Below are positions 1 to 7,937 of a stretch of 47,962 bases of DNA, in pieces. Each line of letters opens with the position of its first letter. The first letter of the stretch is position 1. The translations under genes were made by a program, and so were the position numbers. Location: positions 1 to 47,962 of the forward strand of contig NZ_JAJJOE010000006.1 of the NCBI RefSeq assembly GCF_020907405.1, read 5' to 3'. This DNA comes from Arthrobacter sp. zg-Y769 (GTDB lineage Bacteria; Actinomycetota; Actinomycetes; Actinomycetales; Micrococcaceae). The notes under the pieces are model-generated. The model worked only from the letters and a program-made list of their open reading frames with translations, was not told the DNA's origin and did no database searches.

Positions 1-95
1 ACCCCGGGGGGTGTTGCCCACCCCCGGCGGTGGGGGTACCACCCCGGGCCGGCGGGCCCCGGGGGGCCCCGCACGCCTGTTTCGTTGCGGACCGG
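1..95. other. G/C homopolymer-rich left edge
   Basis: Positions 1-75 are runs of C and G with almost no A or T, unlike the ordinary high-GC coding sequence that follows. An imperfect GC-only inverted repeat lies at about 52-72, just downstream of the minus-strand fabF stop, so a terminator is possible, but it has no T-tract. A similar composition at the right edge suggests a sequence-end artefact. I see no gene here. Confidence 0.5.
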
Positions 96-1331
96 TTAGT
101 GGCTGCGCAGCACGGCGACGGCGTTATGCCCGCCGAAGCCGAAGGAGTTGCTCAGCGCCACAATATCGCCGCCGCGCAGCTGACGGCTGGAGGTTACGAC
201 GTCGAGCGGGATCTCCGGATCCTGGTTGTCCAGGTTGATGGTTGCCGGTGCCTGGCGTTCGTAGACCGCCAAAGCCGTCAGAACGGCTTCGACTGCACCG
301 GAGGCACCCAGGAGGTGTCCCATCTGTGACTTGGTGGCGGATACGGCCACACCGTCGAGGGCACTGCCCAGGGCGGCCTTGAGTGCCGTGTATTCCGGCT
401 TGTCGCCTACCGGGGTGGACGTAGCGTGCGCGTTCACGTGGACAACGTCCTCGGCCTGTGCCCGCGCATCAAAGAGGGCGGCTTTCAGGGCACGGGTGGC
501 GCCGAGGCCCTCGGGGTCCGGCGCGGTGATGTGGTACGCGTCGGCGGTGACGGCAGTGCCGGCCAGCTCGGCGTAGATCCGGGCACCGCGGGCCAGGGCG
601 TGCTCTTCGCTTTCGAGTACCAGTGCGCCGGCGCCCTCACCCATCACGAAGCCGTCGCGGTCCTTGTCATACGGGCGGGAGGCACGCTGGGGATCATCGT
701 TGCGCTTGGACAGTGCCTGCATGGAGGCGAAGGAGGCAAGCGGCATCGGGTGGATGCAGGCCTCTGCACCGCCGGCCACCACAATGTCAGCCTTGCCGGA
801 GCGGATCATCTCGAGGCCCTGGTGGAGTGCCTCGGTTCCGGAGGCACAGGCGGACACGGGCGTGTGGGCACCGGCACGGGCACCCAGGTCGAGGCTGACC
901 GCGGCGGACGGGCCGTTGGGCATCAGCATGGGAACGGTCATGGGGAGCACGCGCCGGGGTCCCTTTTCGCGCAGGGTGTCCCACGCATCAAGGAGGGTCC
1001 AGATGCCGCCAATGCCGGTGGCAAAGGACACGGCGAGCCGGTCGTGGTCAATGTCAGAGAGGCCGGAATCGGCCCAGGCCTCGCGGGCCGCGACGACGGC
1101 AAACTGGGTGGAGGGGTCCATCCGCTTGGCTTCGACGCGGGAAAGGACTTCCGAAGCGGGAGTGGTGACCCGCGCGGCGAAGGTGACGGGCAGCGAATAC
1201 TTCTCCACCCATTCGTCTTCCAGCGTGCGGGCGCCGGAGACACCCTGCAGTGCGTTCTTCCACATGGTGGGAACGTCCCCGCCGATCGGCGTGGTCGCTC
1301 CGAGTCCTGTGATGACTACTTTGCGGGCCAT
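96..1331 (-). CDS. fabF: 3-oxoacyl-[ACP] synthase II (KAS II)
   Basis: Condenses malonyl-ACP with a growing acyl-ACP in cytosolic type II fatty acid elongation. The 411-residue length is usual for FabF. The thiolase-fold catalytic set is complete: Cys162 in the motif SACASG, His302 in NAHATST, Lys334 and His339 in TKSQMGH, and a glycine-rich GFGGHNA loop at 398-404. The ATG at 1331 is preceded by an AAGAGAG-like ribosome site. It is the last gene of the minus-strand fabD-fabH-acpP-fabF set and lies 80 bases after acpP, so it probably receives elongation ACP substrates made by its neighbours. Nothing in the frame is broken. Confidence 0.96.
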   Translation of the reverse strand: MARKVVITGLGATTPIGGDVPTMWKNALQGVSGARTLEDEWVEKYSLPVTFAARVTTPASEVLSRVEAKRMDPSTQFAVVAAREAWADSGLSDIDHDRLAVSFATGIGGIWTLLDAWDTLREKGPRRVLPMTVPMLMPNGPSAAVSLDLGARAGAHTPVSACASGTEALHQGLEMIRSGKADIVVAGGAEACIHPMPLASFASMQALSKRNDDPQRASRPYDKDRDGFVMGEGAGALVLESEEHALARGARIYAELAGTAVTADAYHITAPDPEGLGATRALKAALFDARAQAEDVVHVNAHATSTPVGDKPEYTALKAALGSALDGVAVSATKSQMGHLLGASGAVEAVLTALAVYERQAPATINLDNQDPEIPLDVVTSSRQLRGGDIVALSNSFGFGGHNAVAVLRSH

Positions 1332-1411
1332 GATTCACTCTCTTGAAGCAGTTGCTGGTGCTGGTGCCGGCGGCGCCGGGCGGCCGCCGCCTGGCAGCGG
1401 CCGCCGTGGGG

Positions 1412-1657
1412 TTAAGCCTGGGCGTTGGAGATGAAGTCCACGGCGTCGCCGACGGTCTTCAGGTTCTTGACCTCTTCGTCCGGGATGCGCACGCCGAACT
1501 TCTCTTCGGCGTTGACGACGATGGTCATCATGGAAATGGAGTCGATGTCCAGGTCATCGGTGAAGGACTTGTCCAGCTCGACGGCCTCGGGGGCCAGGCC
1601 CGTCTCTTCGTTGACGATCTCGGCGAGGCCGGCCAGGATTTCTTCGTTGCTAGCCAT
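1412..1657 (-). CDS. acpP: Acyl carrier protein
   Basis: Small acidic carrier of 81 residues that holds acyl chains on a 4'-phosphopantetheine arm during fatty acid synthesis. The attachment serine is Ser40 in the motif DIDSIS, at the start of helix II. The length and the acidic helical pattern match AcpP rather than a polyketide carrier domain. The ATG at 1657 has a clear AAGGAG ribosome site at 1663-1668. It lies between fabH (111-base gap) and fabF (80-base gap), the usual actinobacterial order. Confidence 0.96.
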   Translation of the reverse strand: MASNEEILAGLAEIVNEETGLAPEAVELDKSFTDDLDIDSISMMTIVVNAEEKFGVRIPDEEVKNLKTVGDAVDFISNAQA

Positions 1658-1768
1658 GTTGGCTCCTTTTCTTGTAGTGCCGGTACGGGACCGGTCCGGT
1701 ATTCCAACCGCCGGGGCGGTGTGGTTCTGTGGGCTGCGCCGGTGTCCCCGGAGCAGCGGGCAATGCGG

Positions 1769-2830
1769 CTAGGGGAGGACAACAACCTGCGCGCCGAACA
1801 CCAGGCCGGCACCGAAGCCGATCTGCAGCGACAGCTTGCCGCTCAGTTCCGGATGCTCCTGCAGCAGGCGGTAGGTGGCCAGGGGAATGGATGCGGCGGA
1901 GGTGTTTCCGGCATCGGCGATGTCCCGGGCAATGATGACCGACTCGGGCAGCTTCAACTGCTTAGCCATCTCGTCGATGATGCGCATGTTGGCCTGGTGC
2001 GGCACGAAGGCGGAGAGATCCTCAGCGGTAATCCCGGCGGCGTCGAGCGCCTGCTGGGCCGCCTTGGCCATTTCCCATACGGCCCAGCGGAACACCGTCT
2101 GGCCGTCCTGTCGAAGGGTGGGCCAGAGTTTGGTCTCCCGGGCGGAGAGGTCCGCGGGGGCCAGGCCGCCGTCGGCTTCGGCGGCGAGCGAGAGTTCACG
2201 CACGTCCAGCATCGAGTGGGTCATGCCGATGGCACCTGACTTGCTGCCGTCCGAGCCCCAGACGGACGGCGCAATGCCGGGGGTGTCGGAGGGACCGACG
2301 ACGACGGCGCCGGCACCGTCTCCGAGCAGGAAGGAGATGGTGCGCTCGGTGTTGTCGATGAAGTCGGAAAGCTTTTCCACGCCGATGACCAGCACATAGT
2401 CGGCGGCACCGGAGCGGACCAGTGCGTCGGCCTGGGCAATGCCGTAGCAGTACCCGGCGCAGGCAGCCGAGACGTCGTAGGCCGGTGCCGGCGTTGCTCC
2501 CAGCCGTTCGGTGATCTGGGTGGCGGCGGACGGCGTGGCGAAGGGATGGGTCACCGTGGAGACGATCACCGCACCCAGCTGGGATCCGTCAATGCCGGCG
2601 TTCTCCAAAGCCTCTCGGCCTGCGGCTTCGGCCATGTCCACCACGGACGTGCCCTTGTCCGCACGGTGCCGCGTCACGATCCCCGTGCGCTGGCGGATCC
2701 ACTCATCGGAGGAATCGATCCACTGGCAGACATCCTCATTGCTGACAATGACGTCGGGGCGGAAGGCTCCGATGCCGTGGATCCGGCTGAATTCGTTGAC
2801 GGGTGACTGTTTCAGGGTGGGCGTGCTCAC
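1769..2830 (-). CDS. fabH: 3-oxoacyl-[ACP] synthase III (KAS III)
   Basis: Starts fatty acid synthesis by condensing an acyl-CoA primer with malonyl-ACP; in actinobacteria the primer is often a branched-chain acyl-CoA. The catalytic triad is visible as Cys124 in SAACAGY, His278 in VPHQAN and Asn309 in GNTSAAS. The length of 353 residues is slightly above the family norm of about 320-340. The start is GTG at 2830, overlapping the fabD stop as GTGA, which implies translational coupling. Primer preference cannot be read from the sequence alone. Confidence 0.95.
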   Translation of the reverse strand: MSTPTLKQSPVNEFSRIHGIGAFRPDVIVSNEDVCQWIDSSDEWIRQRTGIVTRHRADKGTSVVDMAEAAGREALENAGIDGSQLGAVIVSTVTHPFATPSAATQITERLGATPAPAYDVSAACAGYCYGIAQADALVRSGAADYVLVIGVEKLSDFIDNTERTISFLLGDGAGAVVVGPSDTPGIAPSVWGSDGSKSGAIGMTHSMLDVRELSLAAEADGGLAPADLSARETKLWPTLRQDGQTVFRWAVWEMAKAAQQALDAAGITAEDLSAFVPHQANMRIIDEMAKQLKLPESVIIARDIADAGNTSAASIPLATYRLLQEHPELSGKLSLQIGFGAGLVFGAQVVVLP

Positions 2831-3780
2831 GCGTTACCTTCTCCGGTTGTTGCCGGCGTTCCGGAATGCTCACGGATGAACTCCCGGGCCGCGGTTAGAT
2901 CTTCTGGGGATTTGAGGGCCAGCGTCGGAATGCCCTTCATGCCGCGGCGCGCCAGCCCGGTGAGGGTGCCGGCAGGCGGCAGCTCCAGCAGCCCGGTCAC
3001 GCCCATGGCGATCATGTTTTCCATGCAGAGGTCCCACCGCACCGGGCGGGATACCTGGGCGATGAGGCTGTCCAGGTTGGCGTCGCCGGACACCACTGCC
3101 GCGCCGTCGCGGTTGGACAGCAGGGTGGCCAGGGGTGCCTGCGGGGTAAGGGAAGGGCGCAGGGCTTCCAGCACGGTGACTGCCGGGGCCATGTGGGAAG
3201 TGTGGAAGGCTCCGGCGACCTTGAGCGGAATAACCCGGGCCTTGGCCGGCGGGGCGGCAGTGAGGACTTCGAGCTGGTTGTGCGTTCCGGCCGCGACGAT
3301 CTGCCCGCCGCCGTTGGCATTCGCCGCGGTGAGCCCGGCTGCCTCCAGCACGGCGGCGACGTCGTCGGGATCCCCGCCGAGGATGGCGCTCATGCCGGTG
3401 GGCTCGACGGCTGCGGCCAGTGCCATGGCATTGGCCCGTTCCCGGACGAAGACCAGGGCGTCCCGTTCCCCAAGCGCACCGGCGATGGCCGAGGCGGTGA
3501 TCTCTCCGACGGAGTGGCCGGCCAGGACGGTGGAGGAAGTCAGTGCCGCCGGCTCCAGCAGCAACCGGGCGGCCATCAGTCCGGCAGCCACGATCAGGGG
3601 CTGGGCGACGGCGGTGTCCTTGATGGTTTCCTCGTCGGAGACCGTGCCGTGGGCAATCAGGTCCAGCCCGGCGACGTCGCTCAGTGCGGAAAGGTGATCC
3701 CGTACGCCGGGCAGTTCCAGCCACGGCGCGAGGAATCCTGGCGTTTGGGACCCCTGGCCGGGGCAGGCGATTGCAAGCAC
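2827..3780 (-). CDS. fabD: Malonyl-CoA:ACP transacylase
   Basis: Moves the malonyl group from CoA to ACP, supplying every elongation step. The protein has 317 residues, the N-terminal GQGSQ motif at 9-13, the nucleophile Ser90 in GHSVG (88-92), Arg115 for carboxylate binding and a probable catalytic His193 in AFHTSH. It is the first gene of the fab set. The start is GTG at 3780, and the 109-base space back to fasR holds a palindromic site proposed as a FasR operator. Its stop overlaps the fabH start. Confidence 0.95.
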   Translation of the reverse strand: MLAIACPGQGSQTPGFLAPWLELPGVRDHLSALSDVAGLDLIAHGTVSDEETIKDTAVAQPLIVAAGLMAARLLLEPAALTSSTVLAGHSVGEITASAIAGALGERDALVFVRERANAMALAAAVEPTGMSAILGGDPDDVAAVLEAAGLTAANANGGGQIVAAGTHNQLEVLTAAPPAKARVIPLKVAGAFHTSHMAPAVTVLEALRPSLTPQAPLATLLSNRDGAAVVSGDANLDSLIAQVSRPVRWDLCMENMIAMGVTGLLELPPAGTLTGLARRGMKGIPTLALKSPEDLTAAREFIREHSGTPATTGEGNA

Positions 3781-3847
3781 GTATACAGCTTTCCAAACAT
3801 AGGGGACGGTACCGGGTGTTTGCGTAGACCAAGCTCCCCGGGCGGCT

Positions 3848-3864
3848 TTGTAGGAAGTCTACAA
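3848..3864. promoter_or_regulatory. Candidate FasR operator upstream of fabD
   Basis: The 17-bp site TTGTAGGAAGTCTACAA has perfect 6-bp arms (TTGTAG and CTACAA) around a 5-base spacer. The arms extend imperfectly outward as GGCTT and AGCC with a one-base slip. It lies 68 bases upstream of the fabD start, in the only sizeable gap of the fab set. A site identical at 14 of 17 positions occurs upstream of fasR at 5152-5168. That FasR is the bound protein is inference from position and pairing. Confidence 0.55.
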
Positions 3865-3889
3865 GCCGACGGCGGAACACGGACAGGGT

Positions 3890-5113
3890 TCAAAGCCGGG
3901 CGGCAGGCTTCTCGGGGGCTGCCTTTCCGGCGGGGGCCAGGCGTCCGACCACCAGCGCTGTCTGCAGCACGAAGGCTTCCCGGGGCAGCATCGGGTCCCA
4001 GCCGGTGACATCGCAGACGCGCCGCAGCCGGTACCGGACGGTATTGGCATGGACAAAGAGTTCGCGTGCCGTGGCCTCCAGCGAATGGCCCAGTGAAAGG
4101 TAGGCGCTGAGGGTTTCGGCCAGGCCGTTGGACGCACCAAGCAGCGGAGTATAGATGCTCTGCACCAGGGCCTTGCGCGCGGTGTCGTCTCCGGACATTA
4201 CCCGTTCGGGCCACAGGTCGTCAGCGGCTACCGGGCGGGGGGCAGCGGGCCAGGCGCGGGCGGCGGTAAGCCCCGCGAACGCGGCCTGGGCCGACGGGCC
4301 GGCCTCGACCAGCGACAGTGCCGGCGGGCCGTACACCACCGGTCCCGGACCGAACAGCTCCGACAGGCGGGTGTAGGAGAACGCCTTGTCTTCCAGGCCG
4401 CCCAGGACCAGGATCAGCCGTTCGCCCTGGATGCCGACGAGGGTGTCTTCCGCCAGCCGGCCCGTGGCCCGGCGCAGTTCATTCACGAAGGTGGCATTGG
4501 CTTCGGCGGGGGAGCCGCCCACCATCACGGTGACGGGCGCCGTCGAGGTCCACCCGACGGCGGCGATCCTGGAGCGCAGCGCATCGGAACTCTCGCCGCG
4601 CAGGATGGCATCGACAACGAGTGCCTCCAGCCGGGTGTCCCACGCGCCGCGGGTTTCGGCCGCACGGGCATAGACGTCCGCAGCGGCAAACGCCACCTCG
4701 CGGGAGTAGCGGAGCACCGCTTCGCGCAGCTTGGACTGGACTTCGCTGCCGGCAAGCTCCGGCACCCGGTCCTCCACCACCTGGACCACCACCCGGATCA
4801 GCTGCAGGGCCTTCTGCAGGCTGATCGAACGGGTAAGTTCGGTCGGCGCGGTACCGAAGACATCGCTGAGGACCCAGGCGGGCGAGGCAGGACGCTGGTA
4901 CCAGTTCACGAAGGACGCGATGCCCTTCTGCGCAACCATGCCCAGCGCCGAGCGCTCGTCCGGGCGCAGCCCCCGGTACCAGGGCAGGGAGATGTCCAGC
5001 TGCTGCAGGGTGGCGGTCGAAAGCTTGCCGATATTCGCTTTCAGTCGCTCGACTGTGGGTTGGTCTGCTTCGGGCGGCGCTGAGGCAGCGGACTTAGGGG
5101 GACGCACTGGCAT
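3890..5113 (-). CDS. fasR: PucR-family regulator of fatty acid synthesis (FasR-type)
   Basis: Cytosolic transcriptional regulator of 407 residues from the ATG at 5113; an in-frame TTG at 5143 would add ten residues. Residues from about 332 hold the PucR-type helix-turn-helix, with a TARELF...NTVRYRLRR pattern. The middle resembles the GGDEF-like domain of this family. Its place directly upstream of fabD matches Streptomyces FasR, an activator of the fab operon, and this gives the name. It lies 83 bases after the carboxyltransferase gene and is flanked by two matching palindromic sites, so autoregulation is likely. Neither start has a strong ribosome site. Confidence 0.82.
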   Translation of the reverse strand: MPVRPPKSAASAPPEADQPTVERLKANIGKLSTATLQQLDISLPWYRGLRPDERSALGMVAQKGIASFVNWYQRPASPAWVLSDVFGTAPTELTRSISLQKALQLIRVVVQVVEDRVPELAGSEVQSKLREAVLRYSREVAFAAADVYARAAETRGAWDTRLEALVVDAILRGESSDALRSRIAAVGWTSTAPVTVMVGGSPAEANATFVNELRRATGRLAEDTLVGIQGERLILVLGGLEDKAFSYTRLSELFGPGPVVYGPPALSLVEAGPSAQAAFAGLTAARAWPAAPRPVAADDLWPERVMSGDDTARKALVQSIYTPLLGASNGLAETLSAYLSLGHSLEATARELFVHANTVRYRLRRVCDVTGWDPMLPREAFVLQTALVVGRLAPAGKAAPEKPAARL

Positions 5114-5151
5114 ACCTGCGAGCTTACGGCCTGCACCGTTCAACCGCTATT

Positions 5152-5168
5152 TTGTGTGAAGGCTACAA
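5152..5168. promoter_or_regulatory. Candidate FasR operator upstream of fasR
   Basis: The 17-bp site TTGTGTGAAGGCTACAA matches 14 of 17 positions of the site before fabD, including both outer TTGT and CTACAA ends and the central GAAG. It sits 38 bases upstream of the preferred fasR ATG and 8 bases upstream of the alternative TTG. This places it where an autoregulatory site would be expected. Function is inferred from the repeat and its location. Confidence 0.5.
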
Positions 5169-5196
5169 CTTCGCTAGGCCGGCAGTATCGGCGGCA

Positions 5197-6708
5197 CTAC
5201 AGCGCCGACCCCAGCCGCTGGAACCGCCCGGTGCGCCGGGCCAGCCGCTCGGCCGCGGGGACGGTGCGCTGTGATGCCAGCTCGTATTCCACGGCCCGGG
5301 CCATCCGCCGGCAGAAGGCCGGGGCCTCGGCGGCGGCATCGGGAAGTTCGGCCACTGTATGGTCCACAATCCCGTGGGAGGCCAGCGCGAAGGCCGTCAC
5401 TCCCTGCTGCTCGGCCATTTGGGCACCGTGCAGGGTGTCCCGGTACACGATGGCGCTGGCGCCCTCCGGCGGCAGCGAGGACAGCCAGGCATGCTGGGCG
5501 GCGACCGTGCGGTCCGCCGGCAGCAGCGCCAGCGCCCCGCCGCCCGCCCCCTGGCCCAGCAGCACGGAGACCGTGGGGCAGTCCAGACCGACCAGGTCAT
5601 TGAGGCAGCGGGCGATTTCCGCGGCGAGGCCGCCTTCCTCGGCCTCCTTGGAGAGTGCCGCACCGGCAGTGTCGATCACCGTAAGCAGCGGAAGGTCCAG
5701 TTCTTCGGCCAGCCGCATGCCGCGGCGTGCCTCGCGCAGCGAAGCAGGTCCCAGGGCGGCCTGTTCCGGTCCGCGCTGCCGGTCCTGGCCCAGCACAACG
5801 CAGGACGTCCGGCCGAAACGGGCCAGGGCCAGGATCAGTCCGGGATCTTTTTCGCCCTGCCCCGTACTGTTCAGCGGCAACACATCCGCGGCCCCGAAGT
5901 GCAGGAGCTGGCGCACGCCGGGACGGTGCCGGTTGCGGGAAATGCTGATGGACTCCCAGGCCGGAACCCGTTCCGGGCTGGTGCGGAGGGAGGTGGGAGC
6001 GGGAACTGAGGGAGCCGGGCCGGGCATCAGCATGGACAGGGCGCGGTGGACGGTGCCGGCCAGTTCTTCCGGGGGCAGCACCGCATCCACCAGTCCGTGG
6101 TCCCTCAGGTTTTCTGCGGTCTGCACGCCCTCCGGGAACGGTTCCCCGTATAGCGCCGCATAGACCCGCGGTCCCAGGAAACCCAGGAGCGCCCCGGGTT
6201 CGGCCACGGTGATATGCCCCAGTGAGCCCCACGAAGCCATCACCCCGCCGGTGGTGGGGTGACGTAGGTAGACCAGGTAGGGCAGGCCTGCTTCCTTGTG
6301 ACGGCGGACGGCGGCGGTGATCTTGACCATGGACAGGAAAGCCAGGGTGCCTTCCTGCATCCGGGTGCCGCCCGAAGCCGGTCCGGCCAGGAGCGGCAGC
6401 CCTTCCCGGGTGGCGCGTTCGACGGCTTCGGTCAGCCGGTCCGCCGCGGCTACTCCGATGGAGCCGCCCAGGAACCCGAACTCGCAGACAACCAGGGCCA
6501 CACGCCGCCCCTGGACGAGGCCTTCACCGGTCAGCACGGATTCGTCCTCACCGGTCTTCCGCCGGGCCGCTTCCAGGTCCTTTTCGTACGCTTCGCTGTG
6601 CGGGGTGTAGGACACCGGGGCGTCCCAGGAGCTGAAGGACCCCGGATCAACAACCAGTTCGAGCAGCCCCCTGGCATCCAGCCGGCGGCGCTGCGCCTGC
6701 ACGCTCAC
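5197..6708 (-). CDS. accD: Fused acetyl-CoA carboxylase carboxyltransferase (AccD-AccA type)
   Basis: Probably transfers carboxyl from biotin to acetyl-CoA, giving malonyl-CoA for the adjacent fab genes. Of 503 residues, the first half matches AccD (SGGTRMQEG at 112-120, TTGGVMASWGSLG at 152-164) and the second half resembles AccA (a GAGGGALALL glycine loop and an SLPPEGASAI motif). The four-cysteine zinc ribbon that opens E. coli AccD is absent. No biotin carboxylase or biotin carrier gene is nearby, so partners must be encoded elsewhere. The GTG start at 6708 overlaps the upstream CoA-transferase stop as GTGA. A malonyl-CoA decarboxylase role is a less likely alternative. Confidence 0.82.
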   Translation of the reverse strand: MSVQAQRRRLDARGLLELVVDPGSFSSWDAPVSYTPHSEAYEKDLEAARRKTGEDESVLTGEGLVQGRRVALVVCEFGFLGGSIGVAAADRLTEAVERATREGLPLLAGPASGGTRMQEGTLAFLSMVKITAAVRRHKEAGLPYLVYLRHPTTGGVMASWGSLGHITVAEPGALLGFLGPRVYAALYGEPFPEGVQTAENLRDHGLVDAVLPPEELAGTVHRALSMLMPGPAPSVPAPTSLRTSPERVPAWESISISRNRHRPGVRQLLHFGAADVLPLNSTGQGEKDPGLILALARFGRTSCVVLGQDRQRGPEQAALGPASLREARRGMRLAEELDLPLLTVIDTAGAALSKEAEEGGLAAEIARCLNDLVGLDCPTVSVLLGQGAGGGALALLPADRTVAAQHAWLSSLPPEGASAIVYRDTLHGAQMAEQQGVTAFALASHGIVDHTVAELPDAAAEAPAFCRRMARAVEYELASQRTVPAAERLARRTGRFQRLGSAL

Positions 6709-7910
6709 GTTTCACTTCCTTGCGGCCCGGCCAGCCAGCTGCGGATCCCGCTGCCATGTTGGTCGAGCAGGGGCGGGGCGGAGTGGGAGCGGTTAGTGGT
6801 TTCAGTGCCCTGACCGGCGTCGAAAAAGCGCAGCGGCGGGCCGGGGAGGGCCACGGTGCCCAGGACGGGATGCTCCACATGGACCACCAGCCCCTGCGAG
6901 TGGACCTGTTCCCAGCCATACACCTCGTCCAGGGTGCGCACTTTTCCGGCGGGGATGCCGGCGGCCCGGAGTTTTTCCAGCAGGGGTTCGGCCTCCATGT
7001 CAGCGAAGGCCTCCTCGATGGTGTCAATCACCGCCTGCCGGTTGCGTACCCGCTGCGCATTGCCGGCAAACTCCGGGCGGGAAGCATCGATACCGAATGC
7101 CGCGGCGAAGGTAGCCCACAGTTTTTCACTGCCGACGCTGATCTGGACCTTCCCGCCCCGGCAGGAGAAGAGGCCGTAGGGGGCAATCGACGGGTGGTGG
7201 TTGCCCTGGGCCGCGGGGACCTCGCCGGCTACGGTGTGCCGGGTGCCCTGGAAGGCATGCACGCCCACGACGGCGGCCAGCAGCGAAGTGCGGACCACCT
7301 GGCCCTTTCCGGTGCGCTCGCGTTCCAGCAGGGCTGCCAGCAGTCCGAAGGCACCATACATACCCGAGAGCAGGTCCGCGATGGGGACGCCCACCCGCTG
7401 CGGATCCTCCGCCCCGGACCCGGTCAGCGACATGAGCCCCGCCTCGCCCTGGACAATCTGGTCGTAGCCGCTGCGGGTGGCCTCGGGCCCGTCATGGCCG
7501 AAACCGCTGATGGAGAGGATAACCAGCCCGGGATTGAGCCCGTGCAGCCGGGCAGGAGAGAAGCCCAGCCGGTCCAGCACGCCGGGCCGGAAGTTCTCCA
7601 CCAGCACGTCTGCCCGCAGGACCAGGTCCTGCAGGACGGCCGCGCCGTCATCGGACTTCAGGTCCAGGGCGATGGATTCCTTGTTCCGGTTGCAGGAAAG
7701 GAAGTAGGTGGCCTGCTGGTCATCGCCAGGACCGACGAAGGGCGGTCCCCAGCTGCGGGTATCGTCGCCGGTCCCGGGGGTTTCGACCTTGATGACGCGT
7801 GCGCCCAGGTCCGCGAGCATCATGCCGGCATGCGGCCCCGCGAGGGCGCGGCTGAGGTCGACGACCAGATATCCGTCGAGGGGACCGCGGGAAGCGGATT
7901 CGGTGCTCAT
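6705..7910 (-). CDS. CaiB/BaiF family (class III) CoA-transferase
   Basis: A 401-residue enzyme of the family III CoA-transferases, which move CoA between carboxylic acids through an aspartyl-anhydride intermediate. Family features include the N-terminal PLDGYLVVDLSRALAGP stretch, the NRNKESIALDL motif near 74-83, the NFRPG motif at 106-110 and the likely nucleophile Asp150 in SGYDQIVQ. The substrate cannot be read from the sequence. The gene follows a MatC-like dicarboxylate carrier by 27 bases and overlaps the carboxyltransferase gene by four bases. A C3-C5 dicarboxylate such as malonate is a reasonable but unproven acceptor. The start is ATG at 7910. Confidence 0.85.
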   Translation of the reverse strand: MSTESASRGPLDGYLVVDLSRALAGPHAGMMLADLGARVIKVETPGTGDDTRSWGPPFVGPGDDQQATYFLSCNRNKESIALDLKSDDGAAVLQDLVLRADVLVENFRPGVLDRLGFSPARLHGLNPGLVILSISGFGHDGPEATRSGYDQIVQGEAGLMSLTGSGAEDPQRVGVPIADLLSGMYGAFGLLAALLERERTGKGQVVRTSLLAAVVGVHAFQGTRHTVAGEVPAAQGNHHPSIAPYGLFSCRGGKVQISVGSEKLWATFAAAFGIDASRPEFAGNAQRVRNRQAVIDTIEEAFADMEAEPLLEKLRAAGIPAGKVRTLDEVYGWEQVHSQGLVVHVEHPVLGTVALPGPPLRFFDAGQGTETTNRSHSAPPLLDQHGSGIRSWLAGPQGSET

Positions 7911-7937
7911 GGGGAACTCTTTTCCTGATGAGTAGGG

